Assembly (NCBI RefSeq): GCF_029227915.1
Contig: NC_079879.1
Coordinates: forward strand, 30,384,501-30,448,500
Reading direction: 5' to 3'
From: Hydractinia symbiolongicarpus
Taxonomy: Eukaryota > Cnidaria > Hydrozoa > Anthoathecata > Hydractiniidae
DNA: 64,000 nucleotides
Under the pieces are notes generated by a model. That model had not been told where the DNA came from. It did not search any database and was given only the letters and a program-made list of their open reading frames with translations. Shown here one piece after another: positions 1-12,978 of the stretch. Within the stretch, counting starts at the first letter, position 1, and every line of letters starts with the position of its first letter. The translations under genes and the position numbers were made by a program.

Positions 1-483
1 CAAACGCGTTTTGCGCAATGAACAGACCAGCGCATTTTGCTCGCTGGTTCAATATTTTTTTCCGAAAAATATTTTACAAAGAAATATTTCAGCAAGACTT
101 ATTCTGGATGAAAACATGACCAAGGGCGGAGAAGATAAAAATTCTAGATAATCTATATGCGCGAGTCTGTAAATTACATACATGCCGGAAAAATAGCAAT
201 TTTTGTTTTTCGCCGTCTGTAGCTCGACTTTCGTGTAAGTCACTAAAGTCGAAAACCAACAGCCGTTCCGTAGCCCCTTTAATAGAAAACAGAGCAAAAT
301 CATGGACTTTATTGAGAAAAATTGATAATTAAAATTTGTAACACTTGTTTTACATGAAAATAGCAACTTATTTCTCAAATACTACGCGCCCTTTTATTCC
401 ATAGGATGTTACAACATTGATTATTAATAGCGCCCGTTAACACTTCCCCACAAAAATTCGGCTGAAAAACTCCTATAATTCGT

Positions 484-540
484 AACTCATGTAATTCGAA
501 CAAATTTTGAATCCCCTTGGAGATCCGAATTACATGAGTT
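484..540. repeat. Perfect 15-bp inverted repeat
   Basis: AACTCATGTAATTCG at 484-498 is repeated as its exact reverse complement at 526-540, with 27 bases between. It could be a small foldback element or chance palindrome. No function is claimed. Confidence 0.75.
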
Positions 541-1326
541 GAACTGTATTCCCAATTAATAGTTTTTATGTTTTTTATAGGCTGCGCATTAATCATTAGA
601 GAGAAATAAAATACAAAAGATGTTGGACACGCGAGTAAAATTGAGAAAGATAAATTACGAATTTTTCCAAAAATGGCTCTGCGCGTAAAAATAAAACTTT
701 TACGGCAAAACTTCGTTTCAGTATCCGCTACCTTATACGATATTTCCAAACAAGCAATATTTCGTATCAAAGTTTTTCTACGGGCATTCTTTTTGTCGTC
801 AATAAAATTTGAAGCGATAACAGACGACTATCGTGGAAATATTTTATGGTTTAAATCCCAGTGCAGTATCTTGTTTTCTTATTCAAATTTATCTTTATTA
901 ACACACTCACTCTTTACTGTTATGGGTTAGAGTGAGGAGAAAACAATATTTTTTTTTACAAAATGATTGGGGCATCCACCGCCTTCACCACGGTTCCTGC
1001 GGCACTACTATCTTCTTTTTTGGAGACACTCTGGAATGAATTAACATCAAGAAATGAATGCGGAATAAATGATTGTACCTTGTATCTGCAAACCTAAAGT
1101 CTTAAATTTCCGACGTTCACAATCCTATATTTTGCATTTTAATTTATGTTAATCTCGTTTTTGATTGAAATTTTCTATAAATTTAACTTCAGACATCAGA
1201 TAAAAGCAAATCAATAGCTATTTGATTTTAGTTACTAATTCGCAATCTTTAATTTTAATAAAAAATGTTTATCCGCATTTATTTCTTCACAAACCATTTC
1301 TTTCCTGAAGGTAACATTTTAAATAA

Positions 1327-1362
1327 AATTCTTTCGTTTAATGGCTATTAAACGAAAGAATT
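1327..1362. repeat. Perfect hairpin, 15-bp stem and 6-nt loop
   Basis: AATTCTTTCGTTTAA (1327-1341) pairs exactly with 1348-1362 around a six-base loop. It lies about 155 bases beyond the NOP16 stop codon in the direction of transcription, so it could fall in the 3' UTR or just past it. A 3'-end structure or a MITE remnant are both possible. Confidence 0.7.
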
Positions 1363-1517
1363 AAGACAAGATGTTAAAAAATCAACACTTCAACAGACTC
1401 AAAACAATACTTCATCAAAGGGCTGACTGCATGCAGTTTTTAAACATCACAAAGCATCTATTAACATCTGACCAATAACGGTTGTACATTTTGTTCATCT
1501 GAAATATCAGTGTTTTT

Positions 1518-3406
1518 TTATAACGTATCCATTGTTTCTTCAGCTTGCAAGTCTGGGAACAATTCTTGATATTTCGGTAATAATGATGAATTTAGAAGTC
1601 CTTCACATTTGCGCCGTAGTTGTTTGGGCGTGTGTTGATACGTGTTGCGTTTGTCTTTAGACATCGCCTGCCAAAAAAAATCACGCAAAAAAAATTAAAA
1701 GTGAAAAGCAATTGTAAACACGGATTATTAGCATAATTAATCCTTAGCAGGATTTGGAGTGAAAATAGGTGCGTCATCATATTTGACTTAGTTTCTTGTC
1801 TGCCGAGCTAATTATTCTTGAAAACAGAGCAATTTTCACTTTTAGAACAATTTTAGTTTAAAGACCGTGTTAGTTTTTACCAAAATGGAGAATATAAAGC
1901 ATCCTTAAAACCAAAAAGGGAGAGTTACATTTGATGGTATTGACACACGTCAGTGAAAAGTGAAAGTAAAATAGAATATCACATGCGCCCACTTCATCAT
2001 ATTTAAAAACATACCTTATAGTTACTACCATGTGCTTTCATCAATTCCAATAAAAACTTCGCCTCTCCTGGAGAAATGTGTCGTTCCAATTTTTTTCCAT
2101 TCGCAGCCTTTTTTTCAAATGCTGAAAAAAACAAAAGTTTTTTTTATAAACGAAACAAGTCTAATCATTACCATTCACAGAAAGGTGGACATTGGATGTG
2201 TTACTCCAGAAGAAACAATCCATCTAGGAATTAAATGTGGAATGTACCTTCAATGACGGCCGTGTTTACGATGATTGGTTTCTCAACTTCCATGCTTGCA
2301 CCTTCTCTATCTTCCTTCAGAATCTAAACAACACAAATACAAATCAAACAACAAGCACGCACTCAGAAAACAAGAAACAAATTAACAAACAGAAAAACAG
2401 GCGGATAAACAAAGACCTACATCTTTTCTAGTAATCTTTTTATTTTTTGGGATTCTTAAAACTTCATTTGAATCGTAAGCCAAGCCAAGACCTTTTAAAT
2501 TCTGCTGCAAAGTCTTCGTATTGTCCCAATGTTTCTTTAAATCAGCACTAAAGAAATAAAAATCAACAGCGCTAATAAAACCGCAACAACAATCATAACA
2601 GTGCTATTAAAAGAGCTATATCAACCACCACAGCAAAAACAACCACAACAACAATAACCACCAAAACAATAAGAACCATCACCACAACAATAAGAACTAT
2701 CACCACAACAACAATAACCACCAAAACAATAAGAACCATCACCACAACAATAAGAACTATCACCACAACAATAAGAACCATCACCACAACAATAACAACC
2801 ATCACCACAACAATAAGAACCATCACCAAAACAATAAGAACCATCACCACAACAATAACAAACATCACCACAACAATAAGAACCATCACCACAAAAATAA
2901 CAACCAACACCACGACAATAAGAACAACCACTACAACAATAAGAACCATCACCACCGCAATAACAACAACCACAACAACAACAAACACCACCACAACAAT
3001 AACAACCAACACCACGACAATAAAAACAACCACCACAACAATAAGAACTATCACCACCGCAATAACAACAACCACAACAACAACAAACACCACCACAACA
3101 ATAACAACCACCACCACAAAAGCAACCACCACCAGAACAATACAAAGAAACAACGACAACAACAACCACCACCACAACAATAACAATCACAATAGTACAA
3201 GCTTCAACCACAACAATAACACCACGACAAAAAAACATAACAACCACCCAACAATGACTGCCACTAAAACAATAGTAACGAAATTACAAGCAGAGCAAAA
3301 CTTACTCTCCAATAGCAGGGTTTATGGTCTTCTTTCTTTTTCTTGTACCTTTAAGTATTTTGATTGTATTTCTTCTCCGAGTCTTTCTCGCTCTGATACC
3401 TCCCAT
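1518..3406 (-). CDS. NOP16: NOP16-like nucleolar protein, five exons
   Basis: Joined exons 3406-3306, 2547-2421, 2323-2248, 2121-2015 and 1667-1518 (minus strand) give about 186 aa; human NOP16 is 178 aa. Every join has GT-AG borders and matching phase. The basic start MGGIRARKTRRR is followed by HWDNTKTLQQNLKGLGLA, which corresponds to the HAWDHAKSVRQNLAEMGLA stretch of vertebrate NOP16. The C-terminal part has ISPGEAKFLLELMKAHGSNY and then DKRNTYQHTPKQLRRK, matching the conserved KNYYQDTPKQIRSK region. The family acts in the nucleolus in 60S ribosomal subunit assembly (established knowledge). No single exon is long, so the gene is easily missed by ORF calling. Intron 1 contains a large minisatellite. 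Start chosen as the first ATG of the basic N-terminus. The assignment is strong; exact first-exon extent in the mRNA is not known. Confidence 0.9.
2625..3250. repeat. 21-bp minisatellite in NOP16 intron 1
   Basis: Imperfect tandem copies of a 21-bp unit, typical form ACCATCACCACAACAATAAG plus one A, run for about 600 bases and become irregular at both ends. Because the unit is a multiple of three and lacks stops in several frames, it yields long spurious frames on both strands (Val/Ile-rich and Cys/Gly-rich on minus; His/Asn-rich on plus). It lies wholly within NOP16 intron 1. Confidence 0.9.
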
Positions 3407-3872
3407 TTTTATTTGTGTCTATTTTTTCTAAATTAAAATAGTCTATCATCATACAATACTTCGAAGTTTATAGTTTCAGAAGTTTAAATACAATATTAAG
3501 TATGAAATAAACAACTAGTCAGGATGGAGAAGCCCAATAATTACAGACCTAATTAACGTTACATTCGCAACGATGCTGAATAGAGAAAAACTGTTTTTAC
3601 AAATTTTAAATTTAAAAATTCCTACAGTAAATTTACAAATTTAATTAATCCGTACAATGCGTTTAATTCAAAAAAGCAATAAATAACAAATATATGATAA
3701 TAAAAAAATCTATAAATAATGCGATACAGGCAAAAAAACGTTTCAACTCGAAGAAAATTTTACACATTTAGCGATCTACTGCGAAACAACATGGTGTTAC
3801 ACATCCAACGTGAAACGATACAATCATACAGTAGATTAGACTACCATGTTACCAAGATACTGCAAGTTTCAA
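3407..3872. other. Spacer between NOP16 and the arylsulfatase cluster
   Basis: AT-rich spacer that must hold the NOP16 promoter on its left side and the 3' end of the first arylsulfatase on its right. Both genes are on the minus strand. No recognisable promoter element or other gene is visible. Confidence 0.5.
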
Positions 3873-6800
3873 TCATACTAACAAATTCTTCCAAGGACCC
3901 CACACACCATTATTTAATTTAGGATTAGCTTCTGGATCACGATATGTGGTTCGTCTTGACTTCACCATGCCATCTCTGTATTCTTGCAATCGATCCAACA
4001 TTTTCTTGTAAATAATTGGATGATCTTTTGAAACATCTGTGTACTCACAAGGATCTTCTTTAAGGTTAAATAGGCAAGGTCGATATTTCTTGCCACCACA
4101 GTAAGACACTTTCAAAGGTTTATGTCCACATTTAATACGAGCATCATTTTTTCCTTCGAACCTTACATAATCATTCATGTCATCAGTGAAGGAGTAACGG
4201 CTATTTTCATAAGAATTCTCTACCTCGGGAGGAGGGTACCATCCATCATAAAAACGACCTAAAAACAGAAAAGATTTATTGGCACATACTATAAACACCT
4301 TGTCATATGAAAGATCATGTTGACAAAACAAAACAGCGAAACAAAATGGCACCTTAAAGGTAAACTAAAGTTGATGTTCTCATTTAATGAAATATAAGAC
4401 TTGCTTTTGTAGCGACTCCTTCTAGTTTAACTGCACACATTATATTCAAGAATGATTTTTATTTGCAACGTGCAAACTTTGTCTTAGAATCAAAATCAAA
4501 GAAATATTCCTACTTTGGTTAACTAGTTTCCAGTCCCCTACAATAAGAGCTGCATTATGATAAACATGAGGATCAATATTAACAAGTATTTCATTTCTTG
4601 GTGAAGGGGATTTCTTCTGCAGTGTTTGCCACATATTCATTCCATCAAGATAATGCAAATCTGTTGTGTTGTAACCAGCAACTGATAGTAAAGTCGGCAA
4701 CCAATCAGTGGCATGCATCATATCACGTGATACTTGTCCTGGAGTTTTAAAAAGCTTGCTGTAAACACAAGCCGCAGCTTTGACACCTCCTAAAGTGAGA
4801 ATGATTCGGCAGAAGTAAATAAGAAGTTCTTGTAGGTTCAAAATTCAAATTTGTTTTAATTTGGAATGGTTTAATTTAAGTGCAAAAAATTCAAAATTAA
4901 ACCTAACAAATCAAATTTTCGATGACGATACCGAAGATAAAGACGTTTATTTCATTGATGATAATAGTGAAGGTGATAATTTATAACTGTAATTGTTTGT
5001 GAATTATATTTTTTAAAAAAATTAAAAAATATTGACATTAGAGGACGTTCAAAATTTCAGACATGTTGTTTGTTGGAATCTAATTTTTTTTAGAATTCTT
5101 TGGCTAATGTATGCTAACTAATGTAAAACTAAAAAGGTACTAATATCAATTTAGATAAAAATGTTGAGGTGTCAAAAAAGTGGACGTCACCGTCATGTCT
5201 GGCATGTTTTCGAGAACGAAATTGAATCTTGTAAATACGAGAACAACAGAGCTTTGTTTGCATGTTTGGTACAAGTTTTGTCTTCTGAATTTAAACTTCT
5301 TATTCCAGATTTTGACATACCCTCGTAAACAGTAGTTTTTGCACCACGCAAGGGATAATTTGTTGCCCAATTCATATCCAATCCATTTGCTGGACCACCG
5401 TTATCAGAGGTAAATATTATAATTGAGTTATCCAACATGCCACGCTTTTCCAGTGCTTTGTAAATCTAAATAAAAAAAAATGTCAAAGCAGAAGTATTTA
5501 AAACTGTTTCCACTTAGTTTTCCGCATGCTTTTAAATTCATCATCTCCTTCTTTTTTTCAGCTCTGGTTGAAAATATATAGTGTATCACCCAGCATAACA
5601 TATAGATATTTTTTCAGAAAGTTTGCCAACAATCGACACATATTAAAATTTGATGTAATATTTATTAAAGATAACTACGAAGAAATTTAATGAAGAGAAA
5701 TATATATTTTTCTATATTGCCCTATTTACTATTGGGGTTTCTTTTGGCCCTTGTAAGTATGGCAGGCATGTTCATAAGTTATACTTATGACAAAAAATTG
5801 TAGTACGAGCCAAGTATAAATTGGCATAATTATTCCCTAGCTGACGTCAGCCCTTATTGAATGACATCATGCAGAAATTTCACTATCGTTGAAAATAACA
5901 TTGCCTATCAAAATCGTGTTTGAGAAAGTGCTAGGCACTGGTTTAACACATCTGATATATTTCAGATTAGAATTATAAAATTAATTTTTAAAGAAGAAAC
6001 TAGTCATAAAAATATTAATAGCAAAGTTTAAATTTGCTGCAGGTACTTCCTGCCCTCATACCAAAGGATTAACCATCCTTAGTTAGTCAAGAAGTCTACC
6101 CTCTGAAATTTGATGCGCTGAACAAAAGCCTACTATATATCTTACCATGCCAATTCCATAATCCATTGCTGCCATCATAGCTGCATACTTTCGTCTGCCA
6201 TTATGTTTGATATGTTTGAACTTATCAATCCATTTTTGAGGCGCTTGTAAAGGATCTTCCACAAGGTTAGCACTGTGAACAGCTTGATATGCCACATAGA
6301 GAAACATTGGTTCGCTCAAATTATGACCTTTGATGCGATCTACAGCTTCATGGGAGTACATGTTACTACTATAATTACCCCATTGCGTCCACACATTCTA
6401 AAAATTTTTACATTAAAATTAATAAATTTACAGAATACGAGAAACAAGATATAACTTTTTCATTTTGAAGCTCCTACTTTACTAGTCGAGGGTGTATCCT
6501 TATGTAAATCCAATCCCCAATATCCGTTTGATGCTAATGAATGGTCCCAATAATCTGCTTGACCGCCATAATATCCATAAAAGGTATCAAAACCTCTCCG
6601 CGATGGTGTGTAATCGCGTGCAAAGAAACCAAGGTGCCACTAGAATAAATTAAATTTTTCTGCATCTTCTTAAAGATTAAGTCACAAAAGATTGTTTGTT
6701 TATATGAAGTTTGTAACAATAACGAAATCAGCATAAAAAAACATTATATTTCAACAAAAGCTTTTACAATCACAGTAAACACTCTAAAAGGAGAGACAAA

Positions 6801-7377
6801 CCTTTCCAATAGCATGGGTTTTGTATCCCAATGTTTTCAAATATTGAGGTAGCATTTTTTCTTCCAATCCTACACCCCATGCATTAGCTGCATATATCGT
6901 CCCTGACTGCATACCTAAAAATAAAAAGATATCAATAAAATAGAATAATAGAAGTATCAACTAAAGCATGTACAAGTATATTTAAAAATTTATAAATAAA
7001 GATTAAAGTTACTCACCTGTATGTATTGGATATCTTCCAGTCATAATTGCACTTCTTGTGGGAGTACAACTGGGTAAAACGTAGTAGTTGTTAAGTATAA
7101 TCCCATTATTTGCAAGATAATCAATGTTTGGTGTAGGGATTTGTTTAGAACCATGAAAACTCACATCATTAAATCCCTAAAAAATGAGGATACAGACTTA
7201 AAATTAAACACTTAAAAAATAATAAAAATCACTCATATTATATAAGGATGGAATTTATTTAAACAAAATTTACCAACGCAAACTAACCATATCATCAGCT
7301 ACTATCATAACAATATGTGGGGGAGAGCTTTGCGTCATGTCCAGCAAGACAGATAGTAAAATCGTATATCGAAACAT
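3873..7377 (-). CDS. Arylsulfatase B-like enzyme, copy 1 (eight exons)
   Basis: Exons 7377-7288, 7176-7017, 6914-6802, 6639-6478, 6397-6146, 5465-5321, 4789-4514 and 4258-3873 join in phase to about 527 aa, close to human ARSB (533). Family role: hydrolysis of sulfate esters, often on glycosaminoglycans, in lysosome or outside the cell. Visible signals: hydrophobic signal peptide ([15 protein letters not shown]), metal-binding VADDM, the C-T-P-T-R sulfatase signature near residue 67 whose Cys becomes formylglycine, GK-WHLG across the exon 3/4 junction, the AVHSAN histidine, and TSDNGGP followed by PLRGAK with the Asp-Asn metal ligands and active-site Lys. All catalytic residues appear present, so activity is expected. 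The C-terminal exon is Cys-containing ([12 protein letters not shown]). It is most like copy 2. The substrate cannot be told from sequence. Confidence 0.92.
4920..4986 (+). pseudogene. Possible transposase acidic tail in arylsulfatase-1 intron
   Basis: Inside intron 6 of copy 1, the opposite strand reads an acidic stretch [19 protein letters not shown] followed by Asn-Leu-stop. It resembles the acidic C-terminal tails of the pogo-like transposases at 27.7 kb (FFDVFDDEDDL) and 33.1 kb (FCDFDDETNL). The flanks are AT-rich and give no further protein match. Probably a relic, but it is short enough to be coincidence. Confidence 0.25.
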
Positions 7378-8725
7378 TGTTTTGTTTGATCTAAAAATGA
7401 AATATTTCTTACAATGAACTGTACAAAAGCATATTTGAAAAAAATTCTGAATTCAAATCCACAAAAATAAAAAGAAGAATCATTTTGCATGTTTTGAACA
7501 CGTGCTTATTCCAATTTCCTGATTTTTTCTAAAAATCAGTAAAAAACTGGATTTCCAGGCAATTTTTCATGCCATCCGTGTAAAAAATTATATAATAACT
7601 TTTATTTACCTTTCATTAACTTCAACCAGAATGTAAAAATTCGATGTAGAACTAAGGTGATTAAATTCAGATAGTGACATTTTGAGGAATTTTCAAGCTT
7701 TTGAACAGAAAAAGTGCTGACGCAAGCAAAAATTTATTGCTGCCATTTTGTTCCTTTTGTGACGTACTATAAGTGTGCTAAGTTTGATTCAGTTTGGACA
7801 AGCCTATGAAAAGTTACCGTGGGGGCAGACCCCCCCAACCCCCGGTCATAATATGTTTGAAAAACCCCAGGCCAAATAGGGTTAAGGGATGTTCGGACAA
7901 AATAAAACAACATGTTTTAGTTTATAGTTCATATAAAATATGGAAAATAATCAGCACTTAAATATGTTTTATAAGCACTTAAAATATATGAAAAATATAG
8001 GAGGAGTAATTATTATATCAGGTTATATCTATAATAATTCTGTTTTTTGTTAAAATTGGCAGTAGAATCACTACAACAAAAATAGCAATGCTTGCGTACG
8101 AAAGGCAAAAACCTGATTACTAGAATACATGAAGTGGGCGAATACATGGGTTTTTTTACTAGTATATAATATAAATGATAAATATAAAAAGAAAAGAAAA
8201 TATAGAAAAATATATATATTGAAAGAAAAACTATAAAAAGTAGAAAGTTCATTCTATTTATGTATTAACTAAATGTAAAATGTATTACTAACAGAAAAAA
8301 CTGCAAATGCCACCACAATAGCATACATATTATTTTTGGATAGTAAAAAATTTTTAAGACAGGTAACAGTAATTTCATACTGAGCATAAAAATAACTGAT
8401 GTTGGAATATATAAAATAGTACATATAAAAAATTAAAAATAACCAGCATTTAAAATTATTTTATAAGTCATCAAAATAGAAATAAATATATCAAATTATA
8501 CATTAAAAAAATAAAGGTAGAAAGTTCATAATCAAATTTATATTTATGTATAAATTACTTTCTTTGAATAAATACACTGAAAAAGAATAATAAAAATACA
8601 GATATAAATTTATATCAATTAATATTTTTATATGAATATATTATGTTTTTAATAAATACAGATATAAAAAGCAGAGAAAACCTTCAGCATTGTCAAAGAA
8701 AGGTAAAAAATTCTCAATTGACACC
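7378..8725. other. Spacer between arylsulfatase copies 1 and 2
   Basis: Very AT-rich. It holds the upstream region of copy 1 and the 3' flank of copy 2. A repeat at about 7735-7835 also occurs, inverted, in an intron of copy 2. No other gene is recognised. Confidence 0.55.
7735..7835 (+). repeat. Dispersed repeat shared with copy 2 intron
   Basis: The stretch around ATAGGCTT.TCCAAA..ATCAAACTT....CTTATAGTA..TCA.AAAAGGAACAAAAT, read on the minus strand here, recurs on the plus strand at about 10512-10595. Similarity is clear by eye over roughly 80 bases but imperfect. Likely two copies of an unclassified interspersed element. Confidence 0.55.
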
Positions 8726-11700
8726 TCATGTTTTTTTCAATTCGCACTTTAAAGAGTATGGGAATTTGTTAAATAATGAAAATAATGAAGTTTCTTCCTC
8801 TTTCAATTTCTTCCATGGTTTCCAGACTCCATTATTTAATTTTGGATTAGATTTAGGATCTCGTTTTGTATTTCTTCTGGATTGTACCATTTTCTGCACA
8901 TGTTCCTGCAACCGTGTAAGCATAATTTTGTAAATAATTGGATACCTCTTGGAAACATCAGCGTATTCACAGGGATCACTTTTAAGATTGAATAAGCAAG
9001 GCTGATGACGCTTTCCACCACAATAAGATGGAGATTTTGGCTTTAAACCACAGTGTATTCTTGCATCATTTAATTTGTTGCCAGCAACAAAAGAATTTAT
9101 GTTATTGCGGCTTTTTCCAGGAGGCTGGTACCAACTGTCATAAAAACGACCTAAATGGTAAATGGCATTAATTATAATACATTTGTTTTTTTCGCACACT
9201 TTACCTTTTTAATTAAAATCAAATAAATAAGTTTAGAACCACAAGGAACTTCTAGAACTGAAAAGAGTTTAGAATGTTTACTTAAGATAATTTTTCACAG
9301 CTTATGAATGCCCCACATTGATTGTTCACAAAAAGAATGAAAACATACTTTGATTAACTAATTTCCAGTCTCCTACTATTAAAGCCGCATTCTTATACAC
9401 ATAGGGATCGATATTTACAAGTACTTCTGTGCGTGGCGAAGGATATCCCCGCTGTAAAGTGTTCCACTGGTCCACACCATCCAAATTTTGTAGTTGTTGT
9501 GTGTTATACCCAGCAAGCGAGAGTAGAGTTGGCAACCAATCAGTGGCATGCATTAAATCATGTGATACTATCCCATGGCGTTTTAAGAACTTGCTGTATA
9601 CACACGCAGCAGCTCTGACTCCACCTGTTTAAACGAAATGAAATAGAGAAACAACTTTATCCTACACATTATTTCACTGACAAAAAAATTAAAATGACAA
9701 CCTACCTTCGTAAACAGTAGTTTTAGCACCACGCAGAGGATAATTTGTTGCCCAATTCTTATTCAATCCATTCGCTGGTCCACCATTATCAGAAGTAAAT
9801 ATTATAATTGAGTTATCCAACATGCCACGTTTCTTGAGGGCTTTGTAAATCTGAGTAATCACAAGAATACAAGTGAGAATAGATTGTTTAAAGAAAAGTT
9901 GATGGGATTATATGGTAAGAAAAACCTACTGATACTTACTTGTCCAATACCGTGATCCATATACGCCACCATAGCTGCATATTTTCTCCTGCCAATGTTT
10001 TTTATATGCTTGAATTTTTGAATCCAACTTTGAGGTGCTTGCAAAGGATCTTCCACAAGGTTTGCACTGTGAACAGCTTGATAAGCCACATATAGAAACA
10101 TTGGTTCGTCTATACTGTGATATCGTATTCTGTCAATTGCTTCCATAGAGAAGAGCTTGGTGCTGTGGTTGCCCCATTGTGTCCAAATATGCTAACATGA
10201 AACAGAACTGACTTTTTAACATGAAAGCCATTAAAAAACATACAACCCTCACTAAAATCAAAAAATTTAACAAAAATTACTTCGCTTGTCGTTGGTGTAT
10301 CCTTATGTAAATCCAATCCCCAATATCCATTTGATGCTAATGAATGGTCCCAATAATCTCCATGCCCACCGTAGTGCCCATAAAACGAATCAAAACCTCT
10401 CTGCGATGGTGTGTAATCACGTGCAAAGAAACCAAGATGCCACTAAATTAATAATGAAAAAATAAAATGAGTTTAATGCTAAATATACTGGCCTTTTTTA
10501 GGCCTAGAGAGGGGGGAAACTTTTGATAGGCTTTTCCAAATGGCATCAAACTTTCCCCGTCTTATAGTATATCATAAAAGGAACAAAATTGCACCAATAT
10601 ATTTTTGCTAAGCTTGAAATTACATTAGTTCCAGTAGTCAAATGAAAGTTGTTTAACATATTTTCCGGTTTTTACATAATTTGCATGAAATAAAGTCAAA
10701 AATAACCCGAAAAAAATTTGGGTATTCCACTAAAATCCAAAAATTGTGAAATTGGGTTAATCACACACTCACCATGAGACGATTCCCCTTGATGAAATAA
10801 GGTTCCCTTGAAATAAGGGCCCCTTCTTAAATTTTAATATTTAAAATAAACAATTTTTGCTTCCAACAGTAAAACTGTTGAAAACAAAAATTCGAACTTA
10901 TAGCTTGCCCTGCGTGATATAGTTGATGGTGTAGTCTCACATAATACCCCCTGTGTCATATGAACATATATTTTGTGATACTGTACATTATAAAAGGAGA
11001 AACAAACCTTTCCAATTGCGTGTGTTTTATAGCCTATTTCTTTCAAATATTGAGGCAACAATTTTTCTTCCAAACCAAGTCCCCACGGGTTAGCAGCGGA
11101 TATTGTCCCTGACTGCATACCTGTAAAACAAATAAAAAACTACAAAAAAACCAATGAAAAATAGAACAGTAGGTGTGTTCATTACCTGTGTGTATGGGAT
11201 ATCTTCCAGTCATAATTGCACTTCTTGTGGGAGAACAATTTGGTAAAACGTAGTAGTTGTTAAGAATAATCCCATTATTTGCAAGATAATCAATGTTTGG
11301 TGTAGGGATTTGTTTAGAACCATGAAAACTCACATCATTAAATCCCTGAAAAATGAGGATACCATACTTATTAATACTTTCAATGCTGGTATTTTTTAAT
11401 GTTTACTGCTATAAAAAACACAGTAATACTTCAATACGCAGTTAACTTATTATGTATGATGATTTACTTGGATACAACCAGGGCAGAAAGTGGGTCTTAT
11501 AAGTTATGTCTGGAGGTCTTAACTTATTGTCTTGCCCATTACTGTTTTTACAAATAGGGAAACAGGAGAAAGTGAGCAGTTATTCGAAGGTCTGCTTTCT
11601 TGAGCAGAGGAATCTTTAGGCAAGTACAGTATGCGTGAAAAAAGGATCAGGACTTCTCAATAAAAACATTAATACACTTACCAAATCATCAGCAACAATC

Positions 11701-11780
11701 ATAACAATGTGAGGAGGAATACATAGCCGTACATCTAGTAAAACTAGTCCAATAATCATCCAAAATAAATGTTTAGTCAT
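8726..11780 (-). CDS. Arylsulfatase B-like enzyme, copy 2 (eight exons)
   Basis: Exons 11780-11682, 11345-11186, 11120-11008, 10442-10281, 10191-9940, 9850-9706, 9624-9349 and 9150-8726 give about 543 aa. Exons 2 to 7 have exactly the same lengths and phases as copy 1. It has a signal peptide (MTKHLFWMIIGLVLLDV), VADDL metal ligands, a C-S-P-T-R formylglycine signature near residue 70, GK-WHLG, AVHSAN, TSDNGGP and PLRGAK, so the catalytic set looks complete. The final exon is longer than in the other copies: after the shared [12 protein letters not shown] motif it adds about 28 residues (KKLKEEETSLFSLFNKFPYS onwards). It pairs with copy 1 as one subfamily. Expected to be secreted or lysosomal; substrate unknown. 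Confidence 0.92.
10510..10600 (-). repeat. Dispersed repeat, second copy
   Basis: Inverted relative of the repeat at 7735-7835, here in intron 3 of arylsulfatase copy 2. It includes ATAGGCTTTTCCAAATGGCA and the AAAAGGAACAAAAT motif. Confidence 0.55.
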
Positions 11781-12978
11781 ATTTCTACACAAAAAAATAA
11801 GTAAAACACCACAATTCTGCTTGACTTTGTATCTATTTTCGCAACAGTGAAGGTAAAGCTTGGTTGGGGTGAGCTTTACAATAAAAATACTGAAATTAGT
11901 GTATTTTTTTGTCTAACTGGTAAAAAAATCTACTTGGGTAGATGAAAAGATATTCAACTCAAACATTATGGCTTGCCAAAATCCCGATCAAAATAATGCA
12001 CAGTATCATCGTGTGCTTTGACACACAGTTAGAGACAAAAGGTTAAGGTTTTCATGGCGTCAAAAAATCCTTTTTTCTAAAACGGGTTAACTCAGTTTTA
12101 AAGAAAATAATCAGTAATGGTTCCAGAGTGTCCGTAAGGACCTATGGAATTTGAAAGAGGGAATTAAAAAAGTGTAATGTTTCAGTAATGTCATTGATGA
12201 ATCTAATGTAGCAGGGTTTTACAAATAAAATATAGTAACTTTGCAAAAGTCAGAGACACACAAACACAATTATTTCTTTTTATATTACTTATTTTTAAAT
12301 TCTACAATTAAATTATCTCAGGATTGTCACATATAAAATTGCTATGGTTTATAAATTAAATTATTCTCGTTTTAATATTAAACAAATTAAAATTTTTTTT
12401 CTAGCTTCCTAATAACTGTCATATAACCTAGCTCTAATATAATTACAACAGTAAAAACTGTGTTTACACTTGATATATATCCAAATTCATGAGTCTACAA
12501 ATTTCTATTTTTAGTAACTTACTAAAAATAGATACAGGTTTGACATTAAAACGGTAAAAAATAAAGATGAAAAACTTTCTGTAAAAACTTTTTTCAGATT
12601 CATTTAAATCCATAATAATTTCTTGAATGCACATGTTCTAATGTAAACTGAAAATAATGCATATATCTGAATAACTATTGTATATTACAATGCGAAGAAG
12701 ATCATTTTAGAATTTAAACATTTTGGTACAAGAGAGTAAACGAATGAAACAAATTAAAACATTTTGTTTTCAAACTATTATGTCATTTGTATCCGTGTAA
12801 GTGTTCAAGTATACGAACAGTATTAGTTCTAAATTTAATTAAAATGGCATACTAGTTATTTTTTTGCTGCCACAATAATGCTGCACTGAAATAAGCTTTA
12901 GTATTCAAACATTAAAGATTATGTAATTTGATTTAAAAAAAAATAAAAAAAAAAATTTAAGAAAAACATGGGGAGAAG
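11781..12978. other. Spacer between arylsulfatase copies 2 and 3
   Basis: About 1.2 kb of AT-rich sequence with homopolymer runs. It contains the presumed promoter of copy 2 and the 3' flank of copy 3. I see no gene or classified repeat. Confidence 0.55.

Larger units (their letters stand above)
1..1517. other. Intergenic, no gene recognised
   Basis: AT-rich sequence downstream of NOP16. Open frames here are short, lack good splice sites and resemble no protein I know. Two perfect short hairpins are listed separately. I see no RNA gene. Confidence 0.6.

Noticed and set aside
49-930. Three ORFs of 85-131 aa at the left edge
   Set aside because: No recognisable family, no good splice sites, overlapping on both strands in AT-rich sequence.
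2593-3247. Two long overlapping frames (about 200 aa, Val/Ile-rich and Cys/Gly-rich)
   Set aside because: Both are translations of the 21-bp minisatellite in NOP16 intron 1; the unit is a multiple of three and stop-free, so length means nothing.
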